NCBI RefSeq assembly: GCF_002899455.1
Contig: NZ_PPFB01000001.1
Location: 6,890,501 to 6,954,500, forward strand
DNA: 64,000 nt
Direction: 5' to 3'
Source of the DNA: Streptomyces sp. DH-12
GTDB taxonomy: Bacteria > Actinomycetota > Actinomycetes > Streptomycetales > Streptomycetaceae
Below are positions 26,504 to 34,928 of this stretch, in pieces. Numbering within the stretch: the first letter of the stretch is position 1; every line of letters starts with the position of its first letter. The notes under the pieces were generated by a model that did not search any database, was not told the DNA's origin, and saw only the letters and a program-made list of their open reading frames with translations. Position numbers and translations under genes: made by a program.

Positions 26504-26704
26504 GGCAGCTCCTCTCGGTAGCGTCGGCGGTGTCGTCCCCGCCGTCCTTCGTCTACCTCTCTACCCCCTGCGGCCGGGTACAGCCCGGCGCGGGGCGGGA
26601 ATCTCAAACACCGCCCGATCCCGACGCGTTGACGATCGCCGACCGTGAGCAGCGCCTCGTGACCGGATGTGTTTGCCGCCCGGGTCTGCGGCAAACAGGT
26701 GTCC

Positions 26705-27145
26705 ATGACCGAACAGAACAAGAACGCGAACCAGAAGACCTCGACCGCCGGGTCCACGGCGTCCAAGGCCAAGTCGGCCACCGCGCAGGCCGCCGACAAG
26801 ACGACCGAGTCCGCGAAGAGCGCCGCCGACGGCGTCGCGGGCAAGGCTGCTGACGCCACGTCGGCGGCCGCGTCCGGCACCCAGCGCGCGGCCCGCGCGG
26901 CGAACGGCGCCGCCCAGTCCGCCGTCAAGGGCGTGGAGGCCGGCCGCCGGGCCGTCGTCACCGCCTCCGGGCAGGTCGCCGCGGGCGCCAAGACCGCATG
27001 GACGGTCATCGCCAACCGCAGGCTGGTCGCCGCCGGCGCGGCCGCCGGACTGACCGCGCTGACCGCCGCCTCCTACGCGGTGGGCCGTCGTGCGGAACGT
27101 CACACCCACGGGCCCCTGACCCGGATGACCGGCGGACGTATCTGA
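26705..27145 (+). CDS. Ala/Lys-rich helical protein with C-terminal membrane anchor
   Basis: A 146-residue protein of low complexity (Ala, Lys, Ser, Thr, Gly). The first 95 residues consist of repeated helical blocks such as [22 protein letters not shown], similar in composition to LEA or apolipophorin-like stress proteins. One hydrophobic helix (about 108-128) precedes a short basic/His-containing tail. This suggests an envelope-stress or membrane-associated role, but no function is known. ATG 26705 has only a weak AGGTG upstream. Confidence 0.7.
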   Translation: MTEQNKNANQKTSTAGSTASKAKSATAQAADKTTESAKSAADGVAGKAADATSAAASGTQRAARAANGAAQSAVKGVEAGRRAVVTASGQVAAGAKTAWTVIANRRLVAAGAAAGLTALTAASYAVGRRAERHTHGPLTRMTGGRI

Positions 27146-27209
27146 CGGCACCGGGGGCCGGAGCGGACCGACCCCGTTCGCGCGGCGACGCCCCGGCGGG
27201 GAAAGATGT

Positions 27210-27242
27210 CTCCGCAAGCGTGACAACCGACTTTTTGCGGAG
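27210..27242 (+). promoter_or_regulatory. Inverted repeat covering the pgm ribosome-binding site
   Basis: CTCCGCAA (27210-27217) is perfectly complementary to TTGCGGAG (27235-27242), and the right arm contains part of the pgm Shine-Dalgarno sequence (GCGGAGGAG). In RNA this 8-bp stem with a 17-nt loop could hide the ribosome site. No riboswitch family is recognised. Confidence 0.5.
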
Positions 27243-27252
27243 GAGTGGGCAC

Positions 27253-28893
27253 ATGCAGCACGAGCGAGCGGGCGGTCCGGCCGGTCCCGAGGATCTCGTC
27301 GACGTCGCTCGGCTGGTCACGGCGTACTACGCGCTCCACCCCGACCCGGACGACCCGGGGCAGCGCGTCGCGTTCGGCACCTCGGGGCACCGCGGCTCGT
27401 CGCTGGCGGCCGCGTTCAACGAGGACCACATCGCCGCGACCAGCCAGGCCATCTGCGAGTACCGCGCCGCACAGGGCACCGACGGACCGCTCTTCCTCGG
27501 CGCGGACACCCACGCCCTCTCCGAACCGGCGCGGGTCACCGCCCTGGAGGTGTTCGCCGCCAACGGCGTGACGGTGCTCATCGACAGCGCCGACGGCCAC
27601 ACGCCCACCCCGGCCGTCTCGCACGCCGTGCTCACCCACAACCGGGGCCGCGGCACGGGACTCGCCGACGGCGTCGTCGTCACCCCGTCCCACAACCCGC
27701 CCGCCGACGGAGGGTTCAAGTACAACCCGCCCAGCGGCGGCCCCGCGGGCTCGGACGCCACCGGCTGGATCCAGGAACGCGCCAACGAGATCATCCGCGG
27801 CGGTCTGAAGGACGTCCGCCGCATCCCGTACGCCCGCGCCCTCGCCGCGCCCGGCACCGGCCGGTACGACTTCCTCGGCACGTACGTCGCCGACCTGCCG
27901 GACGTGCTGGACCTGGACGCGATCCGCGCGGCCGGCGTCCGCATCGGCGCCGACCCGCTGGGCGGGGCGTCCGTCGCCTACTGGGGCCGGATCGCGGAGG
28001 AACACCGGCTGGACCTCACGGTGGTCAACCCGCTCACCGATCCCACCTGGCGGTTCATGACGCTCGACTGGGACGGCAAGATCCGCATGGACTGCTCGTC
28101 GCCGTACGCGATGGCGTCCCTCATCGGGCAGCGCGACCGCTTCGACATCGCGACCGGCAACGACGCGGACGCCGACCGGCACGGCATCGTCACCCCGGAC
28201 GCCGGCCTGATGAACCCCAACCACTATCTCGCCGTCGCGATCGGCTACCTGTACGCGCACCGCGAGCGGTGGCCCTCGGGAGCGGGCGTCGGCAAGACCC
28301 TGGTGTCGTCCGCGATGATCGACCGCGTCGCCGCCGACCTGAAGCGTGAGCTGGTCGAAGTGCCGGTCGGCTTCAAGTGGTTCGTGGACGGACTGAGCGA
28401 CGGGACGCTCGGCTTCGGCGGCGAGGAGTCGGCGGGGGCGTCCTTCCTGCGCCGCGACGGCTCGGTGTGGACCACCGACAAGGACGGCATCATCCTGGCG
28501 CTGCTCGCCTCCGAGATCACCGCGGTCACCGGGAAGACGCCGTCCCGGCACTACGCCGAACTGACCGCGCGCTTCGGGGAGCCCGCCTACGAGCGGATCG
28601 ACGCCCCGGCGACCCGCGAGGAGAAGGCCCGCCTGGCGAAGCTCTCGCCGGTCCAGGTCACCGCCGACACCCTGGCGGGGGAGCCGGTCACCGCGGTGCT
28701 CACCGAGGCGCCCGGCAACGGCGCGCCCATCGGCGGCATCAAGGTGACCACGGAGAACGCCTGGTTCGCGGCCCGCCCGTCGGGCACCGAGGACGTGTAC
28801 AAGATCTACGCCGAGTCGTTCCGGGGCCCCGAGCACCTGCGCCGGGTGCAGGAGGAGGCCAAGGGGGTCGTCCTGGCGGCGCTGGGCGGCTGA
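27253..28893 (+). CDS. pgm: Phosphoglucomutase (alpha-D-glucose phosphate-specific)
   Basis: A 546-residue enzyme, the normal length of this family, interconverting glucose-1-phosphate and glucose-6-phosphate for glycogen, trehalose and UDP-glucose metabolism. The catalytic phosphoserine loop [13 protein letters not shown] is at about residues 144-156, the metal-binding loop [10 protein letters not shown] at about 304-313, the sugar-binding loop [10 protein letters not shown] at about 390-400 and the phosphate-binding loop [16 protein letters not shown] near residue 508-523. GGAGGAG precedes the ATG. The gene appears monocistronic, ending at a strong hairpin. Confidence 0.96.
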   Translation: MQHERAGGPAGPEDLVDVARLVTAYYALHPDPDDPGQRVAFGTSGHRGSSLAAAFNEDHIAATSQAICEYRAAQGTDGPLFLGADTHALSEPARVTALEVFAANGVTVLIDSADGHTPTPAVSHAVLTHNRGRGTGLADGVVVTPSHNPPADGGFKYNPPSGGPAGSDATGWIQERANEIIRGGLKDVRRIPYARALAAPGTGRYDFLGTYVADLPDVLDLDAIRAAGVRIGADPLGGASVAYWGRIAEEHRLDLTVVNPLTDPTWRFMTLDWDGKIRMDCSSPYAMASLIGQRDRFDIATGNDADADRHGIVTPDAGLMNPNHYLAVAIGYLYAHRERWPSGAGVGKTLVSSAMIDRVAADLKRELVEVPVGFKWFVDGLSDGTLGFGGEESAGASFLRRDGSVWTTDKDGIILALLASEITAVTGKTPSRHYAELTARFGEPAYERIDAPATREEKARLAKLSPVQVTADTLAGEPVTAVLTEAPGNGAPIGGIKVTTENAWFAARPSGTEDVYKIYAESFRGPEHLRRVQEEAKGVVLAALGG

Positions 28894-28899
28894 GCGGAT

Positions 28900-28941
28900 G
28901 CCGTCGTCCCGCGCCGTGCTCACACGGCGCGGGACGACGGC
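28900..28941 (+). terminator. Strong hairpin terminator after pgm
   Basis: A perfect 19-bp stem (28900-28918 with 28923-28941) with a CTCA loop begins seven bases after the pgm stop codon. Confidence 0.85.
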
Positions 28942-29008
28942 GTGCCGGCCGGATCGTCAGGCGGCCTTGCCGGCCGTGCCCGCCAGCCGGGTCCGTCGGC
29001 CGGATCCT

Positions 29009-29040
29009 TCAGCCGGACATGTCAGCCGGACATGTCAGCC
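29009..29040. repeat. 13-bp tandem repeat at a stop codon
   Basis: The unit TCAGCCGGACATG occurs at 29009-29021 and again at 29022-29034, and a third partial copy begins at 29035. The third TCA is the stop codon of the minus-strand gene. Slippage here would alter only the 3' flank of that gene. Confidence 0.7.
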
Positions 29041-29547
29041 GGCCTGGATCCCGGTGGCCGACGGGGTGGTGAGCCCGGCCGGCACGGACGTCCCCGGGGG
29101 CAGCGTCACGGGGGCCTCCTCGGACTGCTGGAGCACGGTGTCGCCGGGCCCCTCGGCGGGCGTGCCGGCGCCGGTGGACAGCTGGGACCAGGCGCCCAGG
29201 GCCAGGGCGATCGCGGCGGCCGTCCCCACGACGCGTCCGATCCGGCGCAGCCGGGCACGCCCGTCGAGTCCGCGCCAGGCGGGGCCCTCCCAGGGGTCGT
29301 CGGGGTGCCAGAGGTCGCCGACGGCGTCCGCGCCGTCGTGGCGGGGCGGCCGCGGTGGTGCCTGAGGCGCTGGGTGCGGGGACCGCCCCGCCGCCCGTTG
29401 CCGTGCGGAGGGCTCCTTCGGGGCGGACGTGCGGATGGCGTGCTCGCTGTCCATGAGGAACCGCTGCCAGACGTCGTCGGACAGGGACGGCACGCCGTCC
29501 TCCCGATCCCGCGGCGCTCCGCCGTCGTCCGGTCTCTGCGCGGTCAC
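29035..29547 (-). CDS. Single-pass membrane protein, conserved hypothetical
   Basis: A 170-residue protein with an acidic N-terminal segment containing SLSDDVWQRFLMDSEHAIR (about 25-43), a Pro-rich linker, the conserved-looking DLWHPDDPWEGPAWRGLDGRAR (about 78-99), one transmembrane helix (about 106-124) and an extracellular tail. This layout suits a type II-like protein with a cytoplasmic domain that may bind a regulator, but no family is recognised. The GTG at 29547 has AGAGGAA upstream at somewhat long spacing. Confidence 0.65.
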   Translation of the reverse strand: MTAQRPDDGGAPRDREDGVPSLSDDVWQRFLMDSEHAIRTSAPKEPSARQRAAGRSPHPAPQAPPRPPRHDGADAVGDLWHPDDPWEGPAWRGLDGRARLRRIGRVVGTAAAIALALGAWSQLSTGAGTPAEGPGDTVLQQSEEAPVTLPPGTSVPAGLTTPSATGIQAG

Positions 29548-29795
29548 GTCCGTCCATTCCTCTCGTGTGCCGGAGCCCGCCGGCGACACCACGGCGCACG
29601 CGCACCCCCGGGCCCGCCAGGATCATTGCACAGCGCGGAAACGACGAGACGGCGGACCGGCACGCGGGTACGGACGGCGGACACGGGGTGGCCGACGCGC
29701 ACCGGGCGGCCAGCCGGCGCCGGCCGGGACGACGCGGATGCCGCGCCGTCCGGCGTCCGCAGCCGCGCACCGCGGCGGGCGGGCGCCCTCGTCCG

Positions 29796-29946
29796 TCACT
29801 TCCGCCTCCCCGCCTCTTCACGCGGGCCGAGCGGGGAGAGGCACTTCACGGTGAGGGCGCCCGTGGCCCCCCGCCGCTCGATCTCCCGCAAGGAGCGGAC
29901 GACGCCGTCCACGAGCACCGCCGGAGGGCGACCACGGGCCTCCTGA
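29796..29946 (-). pseudogene. Fragment of a winged-helix DNA-binding-type protein
   Basis: Reading down from about 29946, one frame gives RPPAVLVDGVVRSLREIERR, then GALTVKCLSPLG and a stop at 29796. This resembles the C-terminal strand region of AlkZ/winged-helix DNA-binding domain proteins, where a VDG(F)V...W segment is typical. Nothing upstream continues the domain, so it can only be a remnant. The match is short and rests on memory of the family. Confidence 0.35.
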
Positions 29947-29952
29947 TCGCGG

Positions 29953-30271
29953 TCAGCGGCCGGCCTCGACCGGTTCGCCCTCGGGCCAGGCCGCCCGCCG
30001 CAGCCGGGCGGTCAGCGTCCGCAGCCGCTCCACCAGTTCCGGCGGCTCGTGCACTACGAAGCCGGAGCCGAACGTGGCCGCCCACACCGCCGGACGATCG
30101 AGGCTGTCGGAGCCGGTGCGCAGCAGACACGACGCGTCGTCGACCGGCTCCACCGTGCCGAGCGTCGTCGGCACCTCGTCGGCCACCTCCGTCGCCGACC
30201 CGCGCATCGTCGGCACGGCCCGGTAGCGGTACCGGTCGTACTCCCAGGAACCGGACCGCGCCGAGGCCGCG
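29953..30271 (-). pseudogene. C-terminal remnant of a YafY/WYL-type transcriptional regulator
   Basis: About 105 residues remain. They begin near EYDRYRYRAVPTMRG, continue with VPTTLGTVEPVDDASCLLRT and GSGFVVHEPPELVERLRTL, and end in a stop at 29953. This is the WYL/WCX tail of DeoR-like WYL regulators. The HTH and the main WYL fold, which should lie at higher coordinates, are missing: the frame instead runs into the 3' half of an alpha/beta hydrolase on the other strand. A deletion has therefore removed the N-terminal part. Confidence 0.65.
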
Positions 30272-30281
30272 ATCGAGCCCG

Positions 30282-30773
30282 GTGCACAAGGCCGGCGTAC
30301 GGGGCCGGCTCGCCGGGTTCCACGCGGCCCTGTCCGCCGGCACCATGCCCGCACCCGGCGCGCCCTCGCCGTACTTCGCCGGGCCGGGCGGAACCCTCCG
30401 CGAACGGTTCCCGGCGGACCGGCTGCCCAGGTGGCTCGGCGAGACCGAACTCGACCCGCTCTCCGAGGAGTTCGAGTGCACGAGGTCGAGCGGGGCGCCG
30501 GCCCGCCACCGTGCCGCGGACCGGGATCGGGAGGACCTCGCCGCGTACGACGGGGTTTCGCCCGCCCATCCGTCCCTGTGCGTCGGCGGTGAACTCGACG
30601 CGTCCACCCCGTGGATGGCCGACGCGATCGACGCCTTCCCGGTCACGCTGCCCGGCCTGGTGTCCTCGCACATCCTGAAGGGCTGCGGCCACCAGGGCCG
30701 GCAGGAACGCCCCGAGGACACCGACCGCCCCCTGACGGACCGGCTCGCCGCCCTGGCCCCGGCCACGTGCTAG
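30282..30773 (+). pseudogene. C-terminal remnant of an epoxide hydrolase-like alpha/beta hydrolase
   Basis: About 163 residues remain. They include YFAGPGGTLRERFPADRLPR, WLGETELDPLSEEFECT, the acid-loop region PSLCVGGELDAST and the catalytic-His region LKGCGHQGRQERPEDT, where Gln follows the His. The first half, with the oxyanion motif and nucleophile elbow, is absent. The GTG at 30282 opens the frame but cannot give a working enzyme. The break lies next to the break in the divergent WYL remnant, consistent with a single deletion. Confidence 0.65.
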
Positions 30774-30841
30774 GTTCCCGCACGACAGCAAGCGCGTGAC
30801 CCCCGGCGCGGCCGGGAAATCGGGACGGACGGCGGCGATCC

Positions 30842-31240
30842 ATGACGTCGGAGCACACCGGCACACCGGACGCCGAGGCACCTCTGCCTCGCATCCTCTG
30901 CGACACGGCCGCACTGGCCGCTGACGGCGGCGACGGATCCGCCGGCGCGCTGTGGCGGCTCGCCGAGTCCGGCCGTCAGCTCGACGCCAACGTCGTCCGC
31001 CTGCCGCCCGGCCACCGGGTGGACACCCACCGCGAGCCCGACCTCGACGTCCTCCTGCTGGTCCTCGCCGGCCACGGCACGCTCACCGCCCCGGACGGCG
31101 AACACCCCCTGCCCACCGGCACCCTGACCTGGCTGCCCCACGGATCCACCCGCGCCCTGGCAGCGGGCCCCGACGGCCTCACCTACCTCACCGTCCACCG
31201 CCGCAGACCGGGCATGACCATCCGCACGCGCGAGGCGTGA
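30842..31240 (+). CDS. Small cupin-fold protein
   Basis: A 132-residue protein with a single beta-barrel cupin pattern: VVRLPPGHRVDTHREPDLDVLLLVLAG (about 50-77), then GEHPLPTGTLTWLPHGSTRAL (about 86-106). The first motif keeps only one or two of the usual His/Glu ligands (HREPDLD), so metal binding is uncertain. It may be a sugar- or metal-sensing or enzyme-accessory protein. The ribosome site is weak. It precedes the dehydrogenase region on the same strand. Confidence 0.7.
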   Translation: MTSEHTGTPDAEAPLPRILCDTAALAADGGDGSAGALWRLAESGRQLDANVVRLPPGHRVDTHREPDLDVLLLVLAGHGTLTAPDGEHPLPTGTLTWLPHGSTRALAAGPDGLTYLTVHRRRPGMTIRTREA

Positions 31241-31270
31241 CCGGCCGGTACGCGAGGAGACGGGTGCCGA

Positions 31271-31912
31271 GTGCGCGTCGAGGAACACGCCGAGCGGGGG
31301 CGGGACGTCCCGGCGGGACAACACCTCGTGCGGGAGGACGAGGACGGCGTCGAGCGGTTGCGGGGGAAGTGCGCCGCGGCGGAAGGACCGTTCGTCGAAC
31401 CGGTGCCCTCGCCGCGTGAGGTGCTCACCCTGCGCGGCTGCCGGCCGGAGGGTCTGCTGAGCGAGGTCCTGGCGCAGCCCAGCGGCACGCCGAGGAGCCT
31501 GGGCGACCTGGGCGTCGAGGTCCGGGACGGCGTCGTCCCGCCCTTCACGCCGGTGTGGCACGACTCCGAGGCCGCCCGCCGTGCACTCGCGGACGTGGTG
31601 CACGACCTCGAGAACGGTCTCTCCTGCTTCGAGGAGGTCGTCGCGCACCTCGGACGCTGTGGTGTCACCGTCGTGCTCGAGCGAACCGCGCGAGCGCGGG
31701 CCGCCGAGCGGCCCACGGAAGAGGAAGGGAGACGCCCACAGCAGCTCCGCCCCGGCCCCGCCGGAGCACGGCCCCGTGGCCGTCACGGGATCGCTGCTCG
31801 CCGTGGTGCCGCCGGTCCTCGCCCTCGGCCCGCCCCAGCGCTTCCGGCGCAGCGGTCCGACCGCCGGCGTCGTGCAGTGAACGCCCACGCAAGGAGTCAC
31901 CGCCCCACATGA
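31271..31912 (+). CDS. Doubtful ORF, possibly a degraded gene
   Basis: The frame from GTG 31271 to about 31710 has coding-like codon use and a plausible sequence (EVLTLRGCRPEGLLSEVLAQ; LADVVHDLENGLSCFEEVVA), but I recognise no family. After about 31715 it becomes Arg/Pro-rich and unlike protein, and another frame (PVAVTGSLLAVVPPVLALG, about 31770-31830) looks more natural. A frameshift in a former gene would explain this. The stop overlaps the next gene's ATG, which may be chance. Confidence 0.3.
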   Translation: MRVEEHAERGRDVPAGQHLVREDEDGVERLRGKCAAAEGPFVEPVPSPREVLTLRGCRPEGLLSEVLAQPSGTPRSLGDLGVEVRDGVVPPFTPVWHDSEAARRALADVVHDLENGLSCFEEVVAHLGRCGVTVVLERTARARAAERPTEEEGRRPQQLRPGPAGARPRGRHGIAARRGAAGPRPRPAPALPAQRSDRRRRAVNAHARSHRPT

Positions 31913-32931
31913 CCGAGTCCACGCCCGGCCCCCGTCCCCGCGCCGCCCTCGCCATGTCCCCGGACGCCGCCGCGGCCGTCCTCGACCCCGAGACCCGCGC
32001 CGCCCTCGCCGCCCTGTGCGATCTCGCCCCGACGGTGCTGGGGGACCTCACCACGCCCGCCGCCCGCACCGTGCTCGCCGACCGCGAGCTGCTCGTCACC
32101 GGCTGGGGCTGTCCACCCCTGGACGACGACGTGCTGCGGGCGGCGCCCCGGCTGCGGGCCGTCGTGCACACCGCCGGCAGCGTCCGCGGCCATGTCACCG
32201 ACGCCTGCTGGGACCGCGGCGTCGAGGTGTCGTCCGCCGCCGCGGCCAACGCCGTGCCGGTCGCCGAGTACACCCTCGCGATGATCCTGCTCACCGGCAA
32301 ACGGGTGCTGGAGAGCGCCCGCGAGTACCGCACCGCCCGCGTCCGCGCCGACTGGCCGCGCACCCCCCGCTCGGTCGGCAACCACCGCCGTGCCGTCGGC
32401 ATCCTGTCCGCGTCCCTCGTCGGCCGCCGGGTGATCGACCTGCTGCGCCCGCACGACGTCGAGGTGCTGCTGCACGACCCGTACGTCGACGACGACGAGG
32501 CCGCGCGGCTCGGTGTGCGGACCGTCGGACTCGCGGAACTGTTCCGGCGCAGCGACACGGTCAGCGTGCACACCCCGCTGCTGCCCGAGACCCGCGGACT
32601 GGTCTCCCGGGACCTGATCGGCGCCATGCGGCCCGGCGCCGTGCTCATCAACACGGCACGCGGCGCGGTCGTCGACCAGGACGCGCTCACCGACGCCGCC
32701 GTGGCCGGCCGCATCCGCGCCGTGCTCGACGTGACCGACCCCGAAGTCCTGCCGCCCGACCACCCGTTGTGGGACTGCGAGCACGTCCTGCTCACCCCGC
32801 ACCTCGCCGGCTCGCAGGGCAACGAGTGGCGCCGGCTCGCCGACACGGCCGTCTCCGAGGTCGCCCGCTGGGTCTCCGGAGAGGGCTTCCTGCACCCCGT
32901 CCGACGCGAAAGGCTGGCCTTCCTCGCCTGA
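31909..32931 (+). CDS. D-isomer-specific 2-hydroxyacid dehydrogenase family protein
   Basis: A 340-residue NAD-dependent dehydrogenase of the D-2-hydroxyacid type. Conserved elements are HTPLLPETRGLVSRDLIGAM, INTARGAVVDQDALTDA (catalytic Arg), the LDVTDPEVLPPDHPL Glu region, and the catalytic His in LLTPHLAGSQGNE. The coenzyme loop reads VGILSASLVGRRVIDLL, with Ser where the second Gly of GxGxxG is normally found. Close relatives often read GIVGAS, so cofactor affinity could be altered. The substrate is unknown. Confidence 0.85.
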   Translation: MTESTPGPRPRAALAMSPDAAAAVLDPETRAALAALCDLAPTVLGDLTTPAARTVLADRELLVTGWGCPPLDDDVLRAAPRLRAVVHTAGSVRGHVTDACWDRGVEVSSAAAANAVPVAEYTLAMILLTGKRVLESAREYRTARVRADWPRTPRSVGNHRRAVGILSASLVGRRVIDLLRPHDVEVLLHDPYVDDDEAARLGVRTVGLAELFRRSDTVSVHTPLLPETRGLVSRDLIGAMRPGAVLINTARGAVVDQDALTDAAVAGRIRAVLDVTDPEVLPPDHPLWDCEHVLLTPHLAGSQGNEWRRLADTAVSEVARWVSGEGFLHPVRRERLAFLA

Positions 32932-33206
32932 GCGTTCCGTTCGAACTGCCCGCCGGGGGCAGGCTGCTCACGGCCTCCTGACGCTGGGCCGGCCCGGCAG
33001 CGCCCTGCCGCACCTGCCGGGCCGCCCGTCCCGGTCAGGGAGGCGCTCCGACGGACTGGAGGGCTGCGCCAGGACGTTCCTCGCCGTCGGCCCGGACGCC
33101 CCGTCCCCGGAGCGGACGGTGACCGATGTGCGTGCGGACGACGGCGCCGTGGGGGCGGTCCGGGGGAGGTGCGCCACCCGCGCCGCGCCCGTGGACGCGG
33201 CCGGCC

Positions 33207-34070
33207 TCAGGTCCGCGCGTCCGACGCCCGCTCCGGGGCCGGCGTGCCGCCGTCGGGCGCGGTGTAGAACACCGAGGTGCCCTGCTTGGTGCGCTGGGCC
33301 TGGTTGCGCGCGACGAGACCCTCCAGCGTGGAGCGGACCACCGTCACCTTGACGGCGCGTCCGGGATGCGCCGCGCCCAGCGCCGCGGCGACCTCCGCCG
33401 CCGAGCGCGGCTCGTTCTGCTCGTCCAGATGCCGGCGGACGAGGTCGACCAGCTTCGGCGCGTCGCCCTTGGCGGGAGCCGAAGTCTTCGCCGAGGCCGT
33501 TGCCCTGCGCGGCGCCTTCACCGCCGACGCCTTCTCCGCGGGCTTCGCGGTGGCCGGCTTGCGCGCGGACGTGGCACGGGCGGGCTTCGCCGCATCGGCG
33601 GACGTGCCTCCGGCCGTCGTCGAGGAGGCGTCCTCGGCCTTGGCCGCGGTGCCCGCCGTCACCTTCTTCCGGGACCGCTTCGGCTTCCCCGCCCCGGACC
33701 TGAGGCCGCTGCGTCCGCGCGGAGCGGGCACGGTGGTCTGACCGGACACGGCCGCCTTCTCGGCCGGCTCCTCGGCCTGCTGTTCGTCCGAGGACTCGGT
33801 GACCGAGGCGGGTTCGACGCCGCCCCCGGCGTCCGCCGCGGGAACGACAGGCGCCGCGGCACCCGCGGGCGCGGCCGCCAGGTCCAGCGCCTGCTGCATC
33901 TTCACCAGCAGGGCGTGATCGCGCTGGAGCGCGGCCAACTGCCCCTGCAGCTCCGCGATCTCGGCGCTGACCCGCTCCTGCTCCTTGCTGTTGCGCTCGA
34001 GGTCGTTCGCGACCTGGGCGACGTACTGCGACGTGAGATCGGTGGTGGCGACGGTCGAATGGTCGGACAT
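33207..34070 (-). CDS. Coiled-coil regulator with C-terminal winged-helix domain
   Basis: A 287-residue protein. An N-terminal coiled coil (about 12-65, YVAQVANDLERNSKEQERVSAEI) is followed by a long Ala/Lys/Thr/Pro-rich, histone-tail-like linker (about 70-205) and a C-terminal winged-helix-like domain (about 210-275; KLVDLVRRHLDEQNEPRSAA, then VVRSTLEGLVARNQAQRT). This plan suggests a nucleoid-associated or DNA-binding protein peculiar to actinobacteria. The ATG at 34070 has GAAAGGA upstream. I know no assigned function. Confidence 0.75.
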   Translation of the reverse strand: MSDHSTVATTDLTSQYVAQVANDLERNSKEQERVSAEIAELQGQLAALQRDHALLVKMQQALDLAAAPAGAAAPVVPAADAGGGVEPASVTESSDEQQAEEPAEKAAVSGQTTVPAPRGRSGLRSGAGKPKRSRKKVTAGTAAKAEDASSTTAGGTSADAAKPARATSARKPATAKPAEKASAVKAPRRATASAKTSAPAKGDAPKLVDLVRRHLDEQNEPRSAAEVAAALGAAHPGRAVKVTVVRSTLEGLVARNQAQRTKQGTSVFYTAPDGGTPAPERASDART

Positions 34071-34170
34071 GTGGGTGTCCTTTCGTCGTGGGGTCTGCCG
34101 GTGGCCAGTCATGGTACGGCCGGGCGGGGTTGACCGTTTCTCCTCCGCACACTCCCGAAGGGGTGCCCGG

Positions 34171-34290
34171 TTGACGTCCGTGGGACTCGAGGGGGCTCCG
34201 CTCACCGCCCACCGCTTCGGCTCCGACCGCGGCGGCACCGTCGTCCTCGCCGTCCGAAGCGTGACGTGCGGTGTCCGCGCGTCCGGGTGA
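34171..34290 (+). pseudogene. Possible N-terminal remnant of an alpha/beta hydrolase
   Basis: One frame reads GLEGAPLTAHRFGSDRGGTV, then VLAVRSVTC, before a stop. This resembles the first beta strands of alpha/beta hydrolases, but the catalytic body is absent. The match is short and could be fortuitous. Confidence 0.25.
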
Positions 34291-34394
34291 CCGCCGTCAC
34301 CGGCTGGAACGCGGCCCGGCCGTCCGCGATCGAGGTGGACGGCGAGGACGCGGGAGGGAGCCCCGGTCAGCCACCGGCCGACGGGACCGGTCCG

Positions 34395-34737
34395 GCACCG
34401 GGCCACCCGTCGAGGCGTCCTGCACGATTCACTCCTTCGTGGCAGACCACGCCGACGACGGGCGCACGGACGGCTACGGGAACCACCCGGGCACCGCGCT
34501 CCACGACTCGGCGTACGACGGCGTCCGGTCCACGACGGGCGGGGGCGCCGTGTCGGACGTGCGGATCCCGGACGCCACCGTCGGCGGGTCCGACGACGGC
34601 GCCGGCTTCCCCGCCAGGGGCAGGGGCCGGGGCGGCGCCACCCTGACGCACGTCACCCTCACCGGTTCGGCGGAAGGTGACGTGCTGATCGAACCAGGCG
34701 TCACTTTCGTGATCGGCCGGCAGGCGTTCACACGCCG
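34395..34737 (+). pseudogene. Possible C-terminal remnant of a beta-helix carbohydrate enzyme
   Basis: The frame contains GGGAVSDVRIPDATVGG and ATLTHVTLTGSAEGDVLIEP, followed by GVTFVIG, a pattern of short strands and turns typical of the last coils of right-handed beta-helix glycanases or lyases. It has no credible start or N-terminal domain. It ends just before a strong hairpin, which would fit the original gene's terminator. Family identity is not established. Confidence 0.35.
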
Positions 34738-34749
34738 ATTGCTCCGTCC

Positions 34750-34786
34750 GGCGGGCCCGCACCCCACGCCTGGGTGCGGGCCCGCC
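34750..34786 (+). terminator. Strong hairpin
   Basis: A perfect 15-bp GC stem (34750-34764 with 34772-34786) with a 7-nt loop follows the beta-helix-like remnant. Confidence 0.75.
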
Positions 34787-34928
34787 ACCCGTACGGCCCC
34801 TTGTCAGGGGGTGCCCCGCCGCGGGCGGCACCGGTTGCGGGCGGCGCGGACGGGGGACTTCGCGCGGACGCGTGCGGGGAGCCGAGGCGTTCACGGGAAG
34901 ACGAAGTCACGCTGAGGGCATGGCTTCA

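Noticed and set aside
30842-31912. CRISPR arrays, insertion sequences or phage genes in this and the other fragment-rich parts of the window
   Set aside because: No regularly spaced repeats, transposase motifs (DDE, HUH) or integrase were seen on either strand; the fragments look like simple deletions.
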